Shown here one piece after another: positions 25,076 through 36,445 of a DNA stretch of 64,000 nucleotides. Source of the stretch: Dolomedes plantarius (Eukaryota; Arthropoda; Arachnida; Araneae; Dolomedidae). The notes under the pieces are model-generated. The model did no database searches and was not told the DNA's origin. It saw only the letters and a program-made list of their open reading frames with translations. Within the stretch, counting starts at the first letter, position 1. The number at the start of each line of letters is the position of its first letter. The translations under genes were made by a program, and so were the position numbers. The DNA is taken from positions 206,937,981-207,001,980 of the forward strand of contig OU015490.1 in NCBI GenBank assembly GCA_907164885.2. Direction: 5' to 3'.

Positions 25076-26639
25076 CACTACTCAAACTATTTGGGAAGCA
25101 CATGGTTTTAACGAAAATACACAAATGCTTGCACCGATAAGTAACATAAAATAAATCATCCATAATTTAAAGCCTAGCAGGAAACAGAAGAAGAAACTTC
25201 ATATGTAAATCAAAGTTCATGACGTCATAAACCAGAAAAGAACATAAGGGCGAAAATCATTATGTTGCAGAAACGTCTGTTTCACTGCCTTAATTCTGAA
25301 ATTCGATTGCTCAGTTATTCTTTTTGAGAAAATGTGACTTGAAAATGTCTCAACAACGTGATTTACCGCAATCCATGTCATGGCGTATTATAGGCAGACA
25401 TGAATCCGGACAAACACAACGCAGTGTCGCGGACGCCGTTGGAGTCGCCAGAAGTGTCGTTGCAAGGCTGTGGAATCGATTCCAAGAAACAGGGAATGTT
25501 AGACGACGACCTGGGCAAGGTCGGTCACGCGCCACTACAGCAACTGATGACCGGTATATACTGTTAACGGCTCATCGAATCAGAGCAGACAATGCTACTC
25601 AGCTGCAAAGACATTTGCTCTTGGCAACAGGCCGAAGGGTGTCCAGCCAAACAGTACGTAATAGGCTTCATCAGGGAGGTCTCTATGCACGTAGGCCAAT
25701 GGTCTACATTCCGTTGACCTCACGCCACCGTGCGGCCCGAAGAAGATGGGCTGCTGAACATCGAGATTGGGAGCAACATGATTGGAGCCAAATGCTGTTT
25801 ACAGACGAGTCCCGATTCAGTCTGGAGTGTGGCACCCGACGAGTTTTGGTATGGAGAGAAAGGGTCACTCGAAATAACCCCACATTCGTTCGTGAAAGGT
25901 CACAATACAAACGAGATGGTTTTATGATATGGGGTGCAATCAGCATAGGTGGATGTACGGACCTGCATATCATTCGGAATGGTACTTTGACGGCCCGAAG
26001 GTATGCAGACGAGATACTGAGACCTCATGTCATACCTTACGCTGGAGCCATTGGAGATTCCTTTGTTTTCCAGCATGATAATGCCAGACCGCATACAGCT
26101 CGTCTTGTGGAGAACATGCTTGAAGCTGAAAGAATACAGCGTATGGAATGGCCAGCGTGCTCTCCTGACCTGAATCCAATCGAGCATATTTGGAACATGC
26201 AAGGACCATGTCGAGCATGTTTGGGACATTTCTGCGAACCAAGGCCTACTTTTACTCTCCGAGACTTGGAGATTGCACTTCTTGAGGAGTGGAACAGTAT
26301 TCCCCAAAGTCTTATTGATAACATCATCGCAGCCATGGAAAACAGGTGTGCAGCAGTCTTAGCTGTTCGAGGAGACCACTCGCCATATTAAAAAATCTTG
26401 CATAATTTCTAAACAATAATTTTTTTTTACGCTTACATGTAACCAAATTGTTGCCTTGAATCATCTTTTCATGTTTTTTCCATATTTTTAAAGAATTAAA
26501 GCTTAATTACAATTTCTTTACGTCTTTTTTCTATATTGCGTTTTGATACGCGTGTACTATCCAATTTATGCCAATACGTGGCTGTCTCGCACGGTTTTCT
26601 TAACTTCTTTGCTTACTCCCCTAATTTTTTTTAGCAGTG
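25076..26639 (+). mobile_element. Nearly intact Tc1-like transposon (DD34E), 1564 bp
   Basis: It is flanked by TA on both sides (25074-25075 and 26640-26641). The ends are imperfect inverted repeats of about 27 bp (CACTACTCAAACTATTTGGG and, reversed, CACTGCTAAAAAAAATTAGG). It contains one uninterrupted transposase ORF. It begins where the right end of the older deleted mariner-like copy B breaks off. Confidence 0.9.
25345..26391 (+). CDS. Tc1-like transposase, uninterrupted 348-codon ORF
   Basis: The start is ATG 25345 (MSQQRDLPQSMSWRIIGRHE); an upstream TTG at 25324 is less likely. N-terminal HTH: QRSVADAVGVARSVVARLWN; second HTH: DNATQLQRHLL to SSQTVRNRLHQGG; between them the linker RRRPGQGRSRATTATDDRY. 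Catalytic DDE: FTDESRFSLE (first Asp), FQHDNARPHTARL (second), SPDLNPIEHIW (Glu), with 34 residues between the second Asp and the Glu (DD34E). It ends RGDHSPY, the usual Tc1 terminus. One oddity: after IEHIWN the protein reads MQGPCRACLGHFCEPRP, from a partial repeat of 'gagcatatttggaacat' as 'gagcatgtttgggacat', roughly 30 bp later. That replaces the usual 'DMLGRRV' segment and may have damaged the enzyme. Family role: cut-and-paste at TA in the nucleus. Confidence 0.92.
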   Translation: MSQQRDLPQSMSWRIIGRHESGQTQRSVADAVGVARSVVARLWNRFQETGNVRRRPGQGRSRATTATDDRYILLTAHRIRADNATQLQRHLLLATGRRVSSQTVRNRLHQGGLYARRPMVYIPLTSRHRAARRRWAAEHRDWEQHDWSQMLFTDESRFSLECGTRRVLVWRERVTRNNPTFVRERSQYKRDGFMIWGAISIGGCTDLHIIRNGTLTARRYADEILRPHVIPYAGAIGDSFVFQHDNARPHTARLVENMLEAERIQRMEWPACSPDLNPIEHIWNMQGPCRACLGHFCEPRPTFTLRDLEIALLEEWNSIPQSLIDNIIAAMENRCAAVLAVRGDHSPY

Positions 26640-26641
26640 TA

Positions 26642-27101
26642 TATATTTCGATACGTTTACCTTCAACACTCTTGGAAGATTCAGTTGCAATTTATTAGAC
26701 TTCTGTAAGATAGGAAAGACAGTGTTTTAAACATAGAAGAATGTTTTCTCCAATAACGGTGAGCAACGAAAACACAGATGAACAAAAAACGACATATAGC
26801 TACGTTTTCAGCAGTTCTCAGTGTCCAAATACTTTTAAAAACATTCTTTTAAGTTTTTGACTTAAGATACTACATTTGTAGGAAAATCTTAAATAATAGC
26901 TATGATTATGCCTTGTAAAATTATTTTAACGAAGAAATCATTTTTAACTCGTATCATTAGCAACCGTCATTTAAACAAGTTCTGATATTATAAATATTAT
27001 TAAACAACTTACAATTGATATGAAAAACCAGGTAAAATATTATAATACATTTCAAACTGCAAAAAATTTGTTTATTTTACCATGCAGCATTCATATACAT
27101 A
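26642..27101. other. AT-rich spacer
   Basis: No feature is recognised between two Tc1-like elements. Confidence 0.7.
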
Positions 27102-27103
27102 TA

Positions 27104-28313
27104 CACTATCTACCAATAAGTATTTGGACACCTGTGATAGAAAATAAAAACAAAATGTATTCATTTTCAATAGTTGGTAAAGCCTCCACCTGAGACAATT
27201 ACAGCCTCAATCCTCCGGGGCTTTCCACAAGTCCTTGTATGACGGCTAGTGGTATTTTCTTTCACTCGGCTTGGAGAATACATGTAAGTTTCTTCACCGA
27301 TTTTGGACGCTTTTTGTACCCCTTAATTCGGCGATCCAACTCATCCCAGAGGTTCTAGATAGGGTTCAGGTCTCGGCTTTGGGCAAACCGATCCATTCGG
27401 TTAACCCATTGTCACCATACCAATCTATGGTGGACCTCGCAACATGACAGCTGGCGTTGGCATCGTGGAAGTAACACGGGTCCAACCCGTAGAACTGCCA
27501 CAACGGTGGAAGCACACTGTCAACCAAAATAGTGCGGTAAGCGTCGGCGTTGAGCTTACCATGAATTGGGACCAAGGGTTCCAGTGCATACCAGGAGAAA
27601 CACTCCCAGACATAACTCCACCTCCGCCGAACATTACTGTGGGCACAATGCATTTTGGAAGGAGGAGTTCTTTAGGTAGACGCCAGGCCCAGACCCTGCC
27701 TTCCGAACTGTAGATCGTGAACCTTGAGTCGTCGATTCAGAGAACTCGTTTCCACTGATCAACTGTCCAATTTCGACGTGCTTGCACCTCATCAACCGAA
27801 CAGCGTGGTTGGACTTTGTTATTAAAGACTTATGGGCAGCAGCAAGACCATGAAAACCAAGCAGATGTGCTTCCTTACTAATGGTATTCATCAAACCGAC
27901 ACTCATGGATGCCTGATGAAACTCCTGGAGTGTGTGGGCCATCGGTTGGGTGCGGTTTTTCCGAGTTTCTGTGATCAGCACCCGTCGGGTTCTATTTCCC
28001 AGTTTCGTGGGGATGCCGACACGGGGAACATTGCGAAAATCACCACTCACTTTCCACTTCTGAATCACATAGGCCACTGTCGATTTTGGATAATTCTGCT
28101 CACTTGATATGACCCTTAAGCATCGGCCATTTCTGTGATACCCGACGATTACACCTTTCTCGAAATCAGATAACTCTGCACTTCTTGGCATCTTGCATGA
28201 GTCTCATTCCAATGTTGTTTCCAACACGATTTTACGGCAGAGGGTGTGACGTATGTCAGGACTACAGATATCGTCATTTGCATGGGTGTTCAAATACTTA
28301 TTGGTAGATAGTG
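27104..28313 (-). mobile_element. Tc1-like transposon (second lineage), 1210 bp, dead
   Basis: The ends are near-perfect inverted repeats, CACTATCTACCAATAAGTAT then TTG(G/A)ACACC (27104 and, reversed, to 28313). TA precedes the left end (27102-27103); the right flank is TC. The transposase is on the minus strand with stops and frameshifts. Confidence 0.92.
27167..28191 (-). pseudogene. Tc1-like transposase, catalytic Glu codon now a stop
   Basis: From ATG 28191: MPRSAELSDFEKGVIVGYHR, then YPKSTVAYVIQKWKVSGDF (first HTH), NRTRRVLITETRKNRTQPMA (second HTH region), QEFHQASMSVGLMNTISKEA and HLLGFHGLAAAHKSLIT, open for 185 codons to 27634. After a frameshift near 27650 the C-terminal part follows: FAQSRDLNPI, TAG, NLWDELDRRIKG and VIQGLVES, ending at 27167. 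The TAG is exactly where NPIENLWDE has its catalytic Glu (GAG to TAG). The DESRF region is also disturbed (NEFSESTT). This lineage has a longer spacer than the 25.3-kb copy and different TIRs, so it is a separate family. Confidence 0.88.
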
Positions 28314-28979
28314 TCGATACAGATAGAAAAAAATACCCTTATAACCCCTTTTTCTTAAAATGTGAAGCAAAGCTCTTTTCTACATGAAGGAAATATTTTT
28401 TTCTGTTATTTTCGAAGGCATGAAGACTATTGAACTTACAACCCGAGGTCTAATTTAAACATCAGGTAAAATTGTAGATATTCTAGTCATTACTTAGGAT
28501 GTAGCAATTACTAGTAACAAATGGTTTTAATCGTAATTTAATTAGATAATTATAACTGTTAACTCACAACTCGAAGCCTAATTTAAGCATGTGGTACAGC
28601 GTTTTCTATCGGAGTTATTGGAACAACCTCTCTATAGCTCCTCACCGTGTTTTCCATCTCTTCGGACCGTTGAAGAAGTAGCTGGGAGATCAGCATTTCG
28701 CAACCCATGACGAAGATCTGCAAGCCGTCATGACGTGTCTCCACAACCTTGACGCTGATTTGTTCTGTGCAGGTTTCAATACGTTGGTGTACTGATGAAA
28801 CAAATGCTTCGACAACCATTGTGACTACGTGGAGAAGTATTACGCACCAGTGCCTTACTATCTTGTTTATCTCTTTGAATTCGGGAGTAAAGGTTTTATA
28901 TCAGGGGGCTTGTTATCTTACTTTTTAAAACTGTCTCTTACTTTCTAGTCATTACTCATGATATACTTTTTTAGAATTA
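28314..28979. other. No gene recognised; one short ORF of unknown status
   Basis: AT-rich sequence. A 78-codon minus-strand frame at 28583-28819 (ending AVPHA, with VVEAFVSSVHQRIETCTEQI) has reasonable composition but no motif I can assign. It could be a worn transposase C-terminus. I do not call it as a gene. Confidence 0.5.
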
Positions 28980-29127
28980 GAGTGGAATCTCGGTCGATCG
29001 TTTTTCCGTTTTTCCGTATGTGTCGTTTATTGCATCCATTCCCGGCGATCATATTACTTTGTCATGTTATTAACCGCAATTATCGTTCAGTTTTGTCTTA
29101 AAAAAACGATCGATCTCGATTCCACTG
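28980..29127. mobile_element. 148-bp TA-flanked MITE
   Basis: Inverted repeats of about 25 bp: GAGTGGAATCTCGGTCGATC at the left and, reversed, CAGTGGAATCGAGATCGATC at the right, each continuing into CGTTTTT. TA flanks both ends (28978-28979, 29128-29129). Non-coding. The CAGTGGA end and TA target suggest a pogo/Tigger- or mariner-derived MITE. Confidence 0.85.
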
Positions 29128-29232
29128 TAATAGATAGTTTTAATCTTATATATAACTAGCTGAAAACCCGCACTTCGCTACGGAGTACATTCAAATTAAA
29201 TACAACGGCCAATGTATGCAATTAATGGCATA

Positions 29233-29345
<113 letters not shown>

Positions 29346-29639
29346 TGGACGCTCGTTAATTCGAACTCGAAGGTTCTCAGAAAAAAGTTCGAATTATCCG
29401 AAGTTCGAATTATCCGATGTTAAGAGAAAATATATGACTTTCAATGTGTATCACTGAAGAAGAAACTCTCCTAGTATGTATAACCCCAGAAAATATATTA
29501 TACTATGTTATCTAAAGTTAAACATATTAAAAAGTAATAAAGACTTACATTAATCATAAAATGAAGCAGAAGATATGCAGTATAAATTAAACTTTTATTA
29601 AAAATATGAATTACACTTTCGGGAAAAACTGTAAAATGG

Positions 29640-29995
29640 ATGTTTGGTTCTGTTTATGATTCCTACATTGTTCAGCCAGCTTCTCGATTTGAAGTAAACA
29701 TTTCAATTCATTTTCAGAGGAAGGTTCCATCTAAATAAATGCTTTCAGAGTTTTAATAGAGTCCATTATGGCTTTGAACATTATGGCCGCATTAGAAATA
29801 TCTTTCGGCAGGTAAGTAGAGAAAAGCCCTGGCAGTTTCCTACCGAAATTAGTCCATACGTCTTCGATTACATCAGAGCTTTGGCCACATACAGAGATAA
29901 GAAATATTGTGCCTTGACTTAAATCAAGAAAGCCATCCATCACTGCATTTAAAATCTTCAATACCCATTCGAATTGCCTATTCATCAGCCTTCGT
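29640..29995 (-). pseudogene. Tigger-like transposase C-terminal fragment (copy 2)
   Basis: The minus strand reads VLKILNAVMDGFLDLSQGTI, then VCGQSSDVIEDVWTNFGRKL, LFSTYLPKDISNAAIMF and SIKTLKAFI, a stop, then PSSENELKCLLQIEKLAEQ. It matches copy 1 (plus strand, 13915-14158) closely over CGQSSDV and SSENELKCLLQI. The DDD core is absent, so the fragment cannot act alone. Confidence 0.65.
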
Positions 29996-30076
29996 CAGCA
30001 CTAGGGGTCCATTTATCGGAAAATTTCGAGATCTAACATCCTGGAACCATAGCAGTACAGCTTTTTCTAGAACTTC

Positions 30077-30295
30077 TTAGGACGCATTTCCCATGCGTTT
30101 CCTTCCTCTAGCAAAGTTTGATTTTTCCCATGAATCTAAAATTGACTCCTTGTATTTCAAATTAGTTGACAAGGCATTTTTTTTAACTCTATAGTCAGCT
30201 TCTAACTTTGTTTTACATTCGCCATTCTCTACTTTCTTTAAAATTTCTATCTTTGTCTTCAAAGTTAGGGTTTTGTACTTTCCACGTGTAGACAT
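30077..30295 (-). pseudogene. CENP-B-type HTH N-terminal fragment of a Tigger-like transposase
   Basis: From ATG 30295: MSTRGKYKTLTLKTKIEILK, KVENGECKTKLEADYRVKKN, ALSTNLKYKESILDSWEKSN, then FARGRKRMGNAS. 'TLTL..K.EILK.VE.GE.K..LA..Y.V...T...I.K....I' is the CENP-B N-terminal HTH of pogo/Tigger transposases. The ORF is open from the start but stops where the deleted region begins. With the C-terminal piece 80 bp downstream, it marks a large internal deletion. Confidence 0.8.
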
Positions 30296-30782
30296 CCTGA
30301 ATTTTTACACGTTCACACCACACAATGAGGAAGAAAAACTAGACCACATTAACTTGTCTGCACTGCAGTTATAACTGACGCAGCTCCCTAGAATCTACAG
30401 TAGTTTTTCTGAAATTCTAAGAAAATCGAACCGAATAAAGGAAAACTGCTTTTTCCGTTTAGCACTAATAAGAAGGACAATAGCTACTAACGTATAGCGG
30501 GCATGCAATAGTCTAGGAATGCAGGCATGGGCCTCTTTACACAGAAAAGAAATTTTGACACACAAAATAATAAATACAGTGTGTATTTTCTCTATTAAAC
30601 GAGGAAAAAAATGTTTTTTTGTCAAATTTTTAGTTCGAATTAACCGAAGTGATAAAAATTTAGTTCGAATTAATGAGATATTTTTAACATTAACTCCAAT
30701 ACAAGTTTTTTTGGGCCTTTGGATTAGTTCGAATTAACCGAAAGTTCGAATTAACCGAGTTCGAATTAACGAGCGTCCACTG

Positions 30783-30837
30783 TATATATATATATATATA
30801 TATATTTATAATAAATACGACGATCAATGCATACAAC

Positions 30838-30904
<67 letters not shown>
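30783..30904. repeat. Two (TA)n patches around an inverted-repeat segment
   Basis: TA at 30783-30804 and 30841-30904, separated by the 30803-30845 segment, which has an inverted match near 33.7 kb. Confidence 0.9.
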
Positions 30905-30909
<5 letters not shown>

Positions 30910-31120
30910 ATACTAATATATAAAGAGAGAGCAGATTTTGTACGTGGAGGGTAATCTCCGGAACCACTGCACCTATTTGAAAAATTCTTTCACTGTTTGA
31001 AAGGTACATTATTCCAGATGGACATAGGCTATATATTATATATATCTGATCAGTAGAAATAAAGTTAGGGGGGATACTCTAGATTTGTGTGCACGGCCGC
31101 CATCTTGGATTTTTCCGCCA

Positions 31121-32395
31121 GGGTTTGGCGCATTTCGCATGGCGATAATTATTGCGTTCTGGTAAAAATAACCCAATGTCAAATTCTCTAATTTTAAGAT
31201 CAAACAGTTATTTCTGAAATGATCTTTTAATTACAGTATAATAATTTTAGGTCAGATCTTGGCCTTGACCTGGAAATCTGAGTCAAATTGACTATACTCA
31301 AAAGAGTAAATTATTTTTAAAACTAAGAGTCTTTTTGTTGAAAATTTTTGAATCCATTATCAGTTTTTCGTTAACTTATTAAATTTAAGTTGCTTTTAAT
31401 TTTGTTTATCGATTGTCAATTAGTATACTATAATGATACACCATTTCATTTATTTGAAGTAAAAAGTATCTGCCATCATTTTTTCGTAAAATGTAAAATA
31501 CAGTATACATTTTAAAATTCCAAGTTGTAGTGGATTACAAATAAATTTAAATAACTGAAGTTCAACTTCACTCTCCCCAGGAACCTAAGTTAAAAAGTTA
31601 GTTAAGGTTAAGTTATTGGTTTAGGAAAAGTTTTTTTTTTCTTATTTCCAACACAGCAGGATAAATGGTCAAATAATCCTTGTCCCGATTTTATTGTATG
31701 CACCAAATATTTGGTTAAGGTCAAATCTGAAGTAAAATTTCATTACCACAATGCCCTAACCAAAAAAAAAAAAAAGAGGATCTGGTTACTCACCATAAAT
31801 TTATGGGTTCATAATTATTTTACATTTTTCAAAGCTGAATTTTAGATAATTTTTAAATTGCAAGTTATTTAGGTGGTACGAAAATGCTGTATTTTTTTTC
31901 TAATTAACAATATATTTGCATAATATTTTGGTGATTCATTGCTATTAGTCAAAGAGTTAGGGCAAACTGAATAGATGGCATTGAAATTTTATCTGTAAGT
32001 AAAATTCACTTGACCAAATTTTTCATATGGATCATAACTTGAAAAGGTAGTTTTTAATTAAAAATGACAAAAAAAATCTCAGTCCAACGATTAAATGATT
32101 TTTCATTTAAAAAGGTCGTTTTTATTAAAAAAGCTAAAAGAAAAACCCAAAATTTCCAATATTTGAGAATGATTTTTTCAGAAAAAAGGGGTTTTTATCA
32201 AAAACCCAAAAATAAATCTAAGTCCAACGTTTAAATGATTTTTCAAAAACTTTTCTAAGTTTCATAATTTAAACAGGTGGTTTTTATTAAAAAAGCTAAA
32301 AAAAGTCCAGCGTTTTGAAAACACCGCTTAAAACACATTGGCGAGAATTTTTCCACTCCTCAAAACACGGTAAAATCGCCAAGTTGACGCAAAAA
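31121..32395. other. Non-coding centre of the inverted-repeat complex
   Basis: AT-rich with no open frame of note. At 32050-32320 there are three or four degenerate units built on 'gtttttattaaaaaagctaa' and 'agtccaacg(a/t)ttaaatga', with a period near 90 bp. Confidence 0.6.
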
Positions 32396-32567
32396 AATCC
32401 AAGATGGCGGACGTGCACACAATTATTAAGTAACGTAATATTAATTTGAATATTATTTTAGGTGCTTAAAATAATTAAAAAAACATTCTTTATTTAAAAT
32501 CCTTTTTTTATTTTTGTATTTTTATTTCATCTCTTACTCTAATTTTGAGATACCAATATGTATCTAT

Positions 32568-32662
32568 AAACGTTTGTCAATTGTAAACGTTTATATTGTA
32601 AACGTCTATATTGTAAACGTTTTGTCAATTAAACGTTTCTCCAAGTGACAAACGTTTAATCT
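32568..32662. repeat. Cluster of AAACGTTT-type units
   Basis: 'gtaaacgt' and 'aaacgttt' recur seven times in 95 bp with spacings near 16-17 bp. AAACGTTT is self-complementary. Confidence 0.8.
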
Positions 32663-32678
32663 ATATCTATATATATAT

Positions 32679-32720
32679 ACTAGCGGCCCGTCCCGACTTT
32701 GTCCGGGTTGAACAAAATAT
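32679..32720. repeat. ACTAGCGGCCCGTCCCG repeat end
   Basis: 'actagcggcccgtcccgac' followed by 'tttgtccggg' follows a TATATATA run. It is built like the CTAGCTGAAAACCCGC tips at 29156 and 33844 and probably marks the terminus of another repeat. Confidence 0.5.
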
Positions 32721-32861
32721 TATACCAATAAATTTCCAGTTGATAGCCAATAAATTGTAAATCTTTTTTTACCTTAATAATAACCTAAATAATACCTTAA
32801 ATTAATTTTATGTTAGTTAATAATTAAAATAATTTTTTTAAAGAAAAAGGCATGCCGGAGA

Positions 32862-32945
32862 ACGGCTAGGTTCGAACCGCTAGCGTCAGAACAGAAGCCC
32901 ACCGCGGTATCACCACGATAAGGATCGTTGAAATCTTCGGAACAA
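32862..32945 (-). repeat. tRNA-like sequence on the minus strand (SINE candidate)
   Basis: Reading the minus strand, an A-box-like GTGGTGATACCGCGGTGG (about 32899-32916) is followed by a B box GGTTCGAACC (32869-32878). Spacing and boxes fit a tRNA-derived polymerase III head. It lies in the gap that interrupts the right arm of the inverted-repeat complex, as expected of a later insertion. Confidence 0.55.
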
Positions 32946-33154
32946 AAAGCGGTAGAAGACAGTAGCGGAAACAATGGAGATTGTTAGGATTAAGCCCCTA
33001 ACTTTATTTCTACTGATCAGATATACATAATATATAGCCTATGTCCATCTGGAATACTGTACCTTTCAAACAGTGAAAGAATTTTTCAAATAGGTACAGT
33101 GGTTCTGAAGATTACCCTCCACGTACAAAATCGCTCTCTCTTTATATATAAGTA

Positions 33155-34480
33155 TAGATAAAACAGTTCCGTAACTGACTCATTCATTCACTGACTGACT
33201 GACTGACTGACATACAACGCACAGACCAAACCGCTGGACCTAAAGGGCTGAAATTTTGTATGGCGATTCTTCTAATAGTGTAGGGGTGAATTAAGAAAGA
33301 TTTTTCAAAAATTCTTCTTAGATTTTTTTAAATTAAATTTTTAAGCTGTTTTTGAAACTTTTTTTACGTTTGCATTTAAAATAATACATTGAGGGTTATA
33401 AAATTTATATCACGAGAAAGATCATAAAAAATCCTTCAAAATGAAATGTTTTTCGAATTTTTACCTCCATTTCCTGATTTTTCGTGAATTTTTAAAGATT
33501 AATTTTTAGAATTTAATTTATTAAATGCTGATCACATGATTTCTTTTTCTGGTACTTTCAATAAATTTATCGTCACGTGCGTAACAACTAAATAGACAAA
33601 AAAAATATTTTTTTCTCTTTCTAATGCAGCAGAAGATTGGATATTATCCCAAAAAAATGCATATCCCTTACGATTTTTTTATAAATATATATATATAGAT
33701 AGATATATATTTTACATCAATTGTATACATTGATCATAGCATTTATTATAAATATATATATTTATTTTTTGGCATAAATTGCATACGTTGACCGTTGTAT
33801 TTAATTTGAATGTACTCCGTAGCGAAGCGCGGGTTTTCAGCTAGTATATATATATAATCGTAAGGGATATTTTAAAAGACAAAATAATGTAGAAGTAAAT
33901 ATTCAAATTAAATCTAATAGGACATACTAAAGAATATAGTACAGTTAATATAGTACAATTTGAGGAACATACCTTTTAATGTATTTTAATATTTTTTTGG
34001 ATGATGTCCAATCGTCTGCTGAATTAGCAAGGAAAAAAATAGTTTTTTGTCTATTTCTTTGTTATTACGTGACGATAAATTTATTTAAAGTACCAGAAAA
34101 AGAAATCACGTGATCTGCATTTAGTAAATTAAATTCTAAAAATTAATTTTTAAAAATTCACCAAAATTCAGAAAATGAAGGTAAAGTTTCGAACACGATT
34201 TCATTTTAAAGGAAGTTTTATGATCTTTCTCATGATATAAATTTTATAACCCTCAAATGATTATTTAAATTCAAACTTAAAAAAAGTTACTAAAGCAGCT
34301 TAAAAATTCAATTTTAAAAAGTCTGAGAAGAATTATTCAAAAATCTCTCTTAGTGCACCCCTACACTATAAGAAGAATCGCCATGCAAAATTTCAGCCCT
34401 TTAGGTCTAGCGGTTTGGTCTGTGAGTTGTATGTCAGTCAGTGAGTCAGTCAGTTACGGAACTGTTTTATGTATATAGAT
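33155..34480. mobile_element. Large imperfect palindrome (arms about 0.53 and 0.63 kb)
   Basis: The left arm (33155-33690) and right arm (33853-34480) are inverted copies. Matching landmarks: AAACAGTTCCGTAACTGACT; (GACT)n; CAGACCAAACCGCT; GGGCTGAAATTTTG; ATCATAAAA(A/C)(A/T)TCCTT; TTTATCGTCACGTG; and AATCTTCTGCT against AGCAGACGATT. The spacer contains the right tip of the CTAGCTGAAAACCCGC complex. No coding sequence is present. It is foldback-like in structure; its family is unknown. Confidence 0.8.
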
Positions 34481-35059
34481 TAGGCAATTATAACTACTTC
34501 ACTTACAACTCGAACCAAATTTAAACATTGGGAAAAATTATATATTTCCAAGTCATTTCTCAGGAAATAAAGTATTAGTATTAATATATGCTATCAATCT
34601 TATATGTATAATTAAGTTTAATTGACAAATTCAAAATAGTTGGGGGTTTTCTTGGTGATACATAGCACACAAATATGAATATGTATGCATATTGGAGTTA
34701 TTTCACTGCATTCATTCCCAACAAGAATACCCAACAAAAAGGAGTTTAAAATAATATGCACATTTCCGTAAAAAATCCTTTCAAATAAAAAATTCAATTT
34801 TAGCAACGAGGCGGAAGTGAAAATAGGAATTTTAACCAAAGAATATGAAAACTGTGAATGTTCTAGCAAATGACGTCATACAGGAATAACAAAAACAGTG
34901 ATATGACATTCCCACTTGATTTCTAGGGATTACCAGATATATCACATTCACGAAAAACAGCCTCATTTCACATTCCTTTTGTGTATTCAAAAAATGTAGA
35001 AAAGCTTTATTATTATTTTTTTCATACAAATTATGTGTTTATCTTTCGATTACTAATTT
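34481..35059. other. AT-rich DNA with a dispersed repeat at 34740-35010
   Basis: The segment 34740-35010 resembles 47530-47720 in the same orientation: 'gaatgttc(t/c)', 'aaatga(c/a)gtca(t/c)a', 'attcccac(t/c)tgat' and 'agg(g/t)atta'. No gene is recognised; the open frames here are AT-driven. Confidence 0.5.
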
Positions 35060-35660
35060 TTATGTAATATCTTTAAATGTGAATCGTTCATGGATAATTG
35101 TTTAGAAATGGAATATATTTCCATTTATAAAGCAAAAATTTTTTTTTCTAATTTGCTGTATCTTAAAGGAAATAATCAACATCACAAAGTGTAAATAATA
35201 CTGGTTTTTCATAAAATATGTTTAAATGAAACGGTTTATGGGTAATTATTCAGAAGAGTACCATTTTTTCATAAAGAATTTTTTTAATGAGCTGTAACTT
35301 AAAGTAAAGAATCAGCTTAAAAAAAATTATATTTTCTTTTCATATAATATCTTTAAATGGAAGTATTGATTGAAAACTGTTTAAAACTGGATTCTTTTTT
35401 TCTAGATTTAAACAAACAATGTGCTGTACCTGAAAGGAAATAATCAACATAAAAGAAAACAAAGGAAGTAATATTTGTATTTCATATTATACATTTAAAT
35501 GAAATGGTTGATTATTAATTATTTAGAAAGATTATTTTTTCTAACTTAAAGAAAAAAATAATATTCTTTTTGAATGTGCTTTACAGGTACCGTAAAGAAA
35601 AGAATTAATATAAAAGGAAAAAAGTAAATATTATTTATAGGATATTTATTTAAGTTTATA
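35060..35660. repeat. Degenerate tandem repeat, period about 140 bp, four units
   Basis: Each unit carries 'tttaaatg(g/a)aa', a 'gtt(c/t)atgg(a/g)taatt'-type stretch, 'tttagaa' and 'ctgtacctgaaaggaaataa'. Unit starts are near 35070, 35218, 35350 and 35488. Confidence 0.65.
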
Positions 35661-35749
35661 TGGTAAAAGTTTAAAAGTCAGTTAACAGAAATGTAGAGAA
35701 ATATTTTGTCAAACAAATACTAGAGAAATCTGAATGTTTTCTTAGGGGG

Positions 35750-36290
35750 CATGATTTTTTAATCATAATAATGGGGCTTTGGATCGTAGGAGTAAAATAG
35801 TTTTTTGAACACTGAAGTGTTATTTAAATTATTTTAGAATTTTTTACTAGTATTAGTGGGTAAAATATTTTAAAGATATTTTAATTAAACAAAGAGGATT
35901 TAATATCATTTTACTATTTTAAAATCATCTTTTTTAAAAGTATTAAAGCACTGACTTTTTTTTAAACTTATGTTTTAAATTCTCAAAATATATTGATTTG
36001 TGTAATTTAAATTTTTTAAGTTTATTTCCTTGGATAAAAGATGAATTATTTATTTATTATTCTTCATTAAATAATTACATCTCTGTAAAACTCCTTGTTA
36101 CCAAAAATCTGCCGAAAATGTTGTGCTTTAAAATAAGTTAATCATTGTTGTCTTATATTTCTACCCAAAACTTGAGCAATGTGTCTTTATTAAACCTAAC
36201 AATCGCTGTCACATATTCAGTAATTGAAATAATAGGAAATTAATTATAAGAAGTTGTCTTCGTCAGAGTTTCAGCAGTTTGGTCACATTA
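35750..36290. repeat. Direct repeat, left copy (about 0.54 kb)
   Basis: It matches 38482-39030 in the same orientation, about 2.73 kb away. Shared blocks include TCATAATAATGG, CTTTGGATCG, GTAAAACTCCTTGTTACCAA, TCTTATATTTCTACCCAAA and CCTAACAATCGCTGTC. No coding sequence is present. It could be a segmental duplication or the LTR pair of a worn element. Confidence 0.85.
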
Positions 36291-36445
36291 GTATTATAAT
36301 GAATGTGACAGATGAGCAAAATTTCCTTTAATATTTATATTCTTTTAAGCTGCCAGATTTACTTACAATTCATTTTATATTTGTTTGACAAATATAATCT
36401 TATATTTAAAACCTGAGTTGTAGGTCTATGAAGTATTTATTTATT

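Noticed and set aside
25704..26336. Minus-strand frames of 65-135 codons inside the Tc1 at 25.3 kb
   Set aside because: They are antisense or shifted frames of the intact plus-strand transposase, with no motifs of their own.
27832..28107. 91-codon plus-strand frame
   Set aside because: It is antisense to the Tc1 transposase on the minus strand.
28583..28819. 78-codon minus-strand ORF as a gene
   Set aside because: Composition is reasonable, but no motif, neighbour or second copy supports it.
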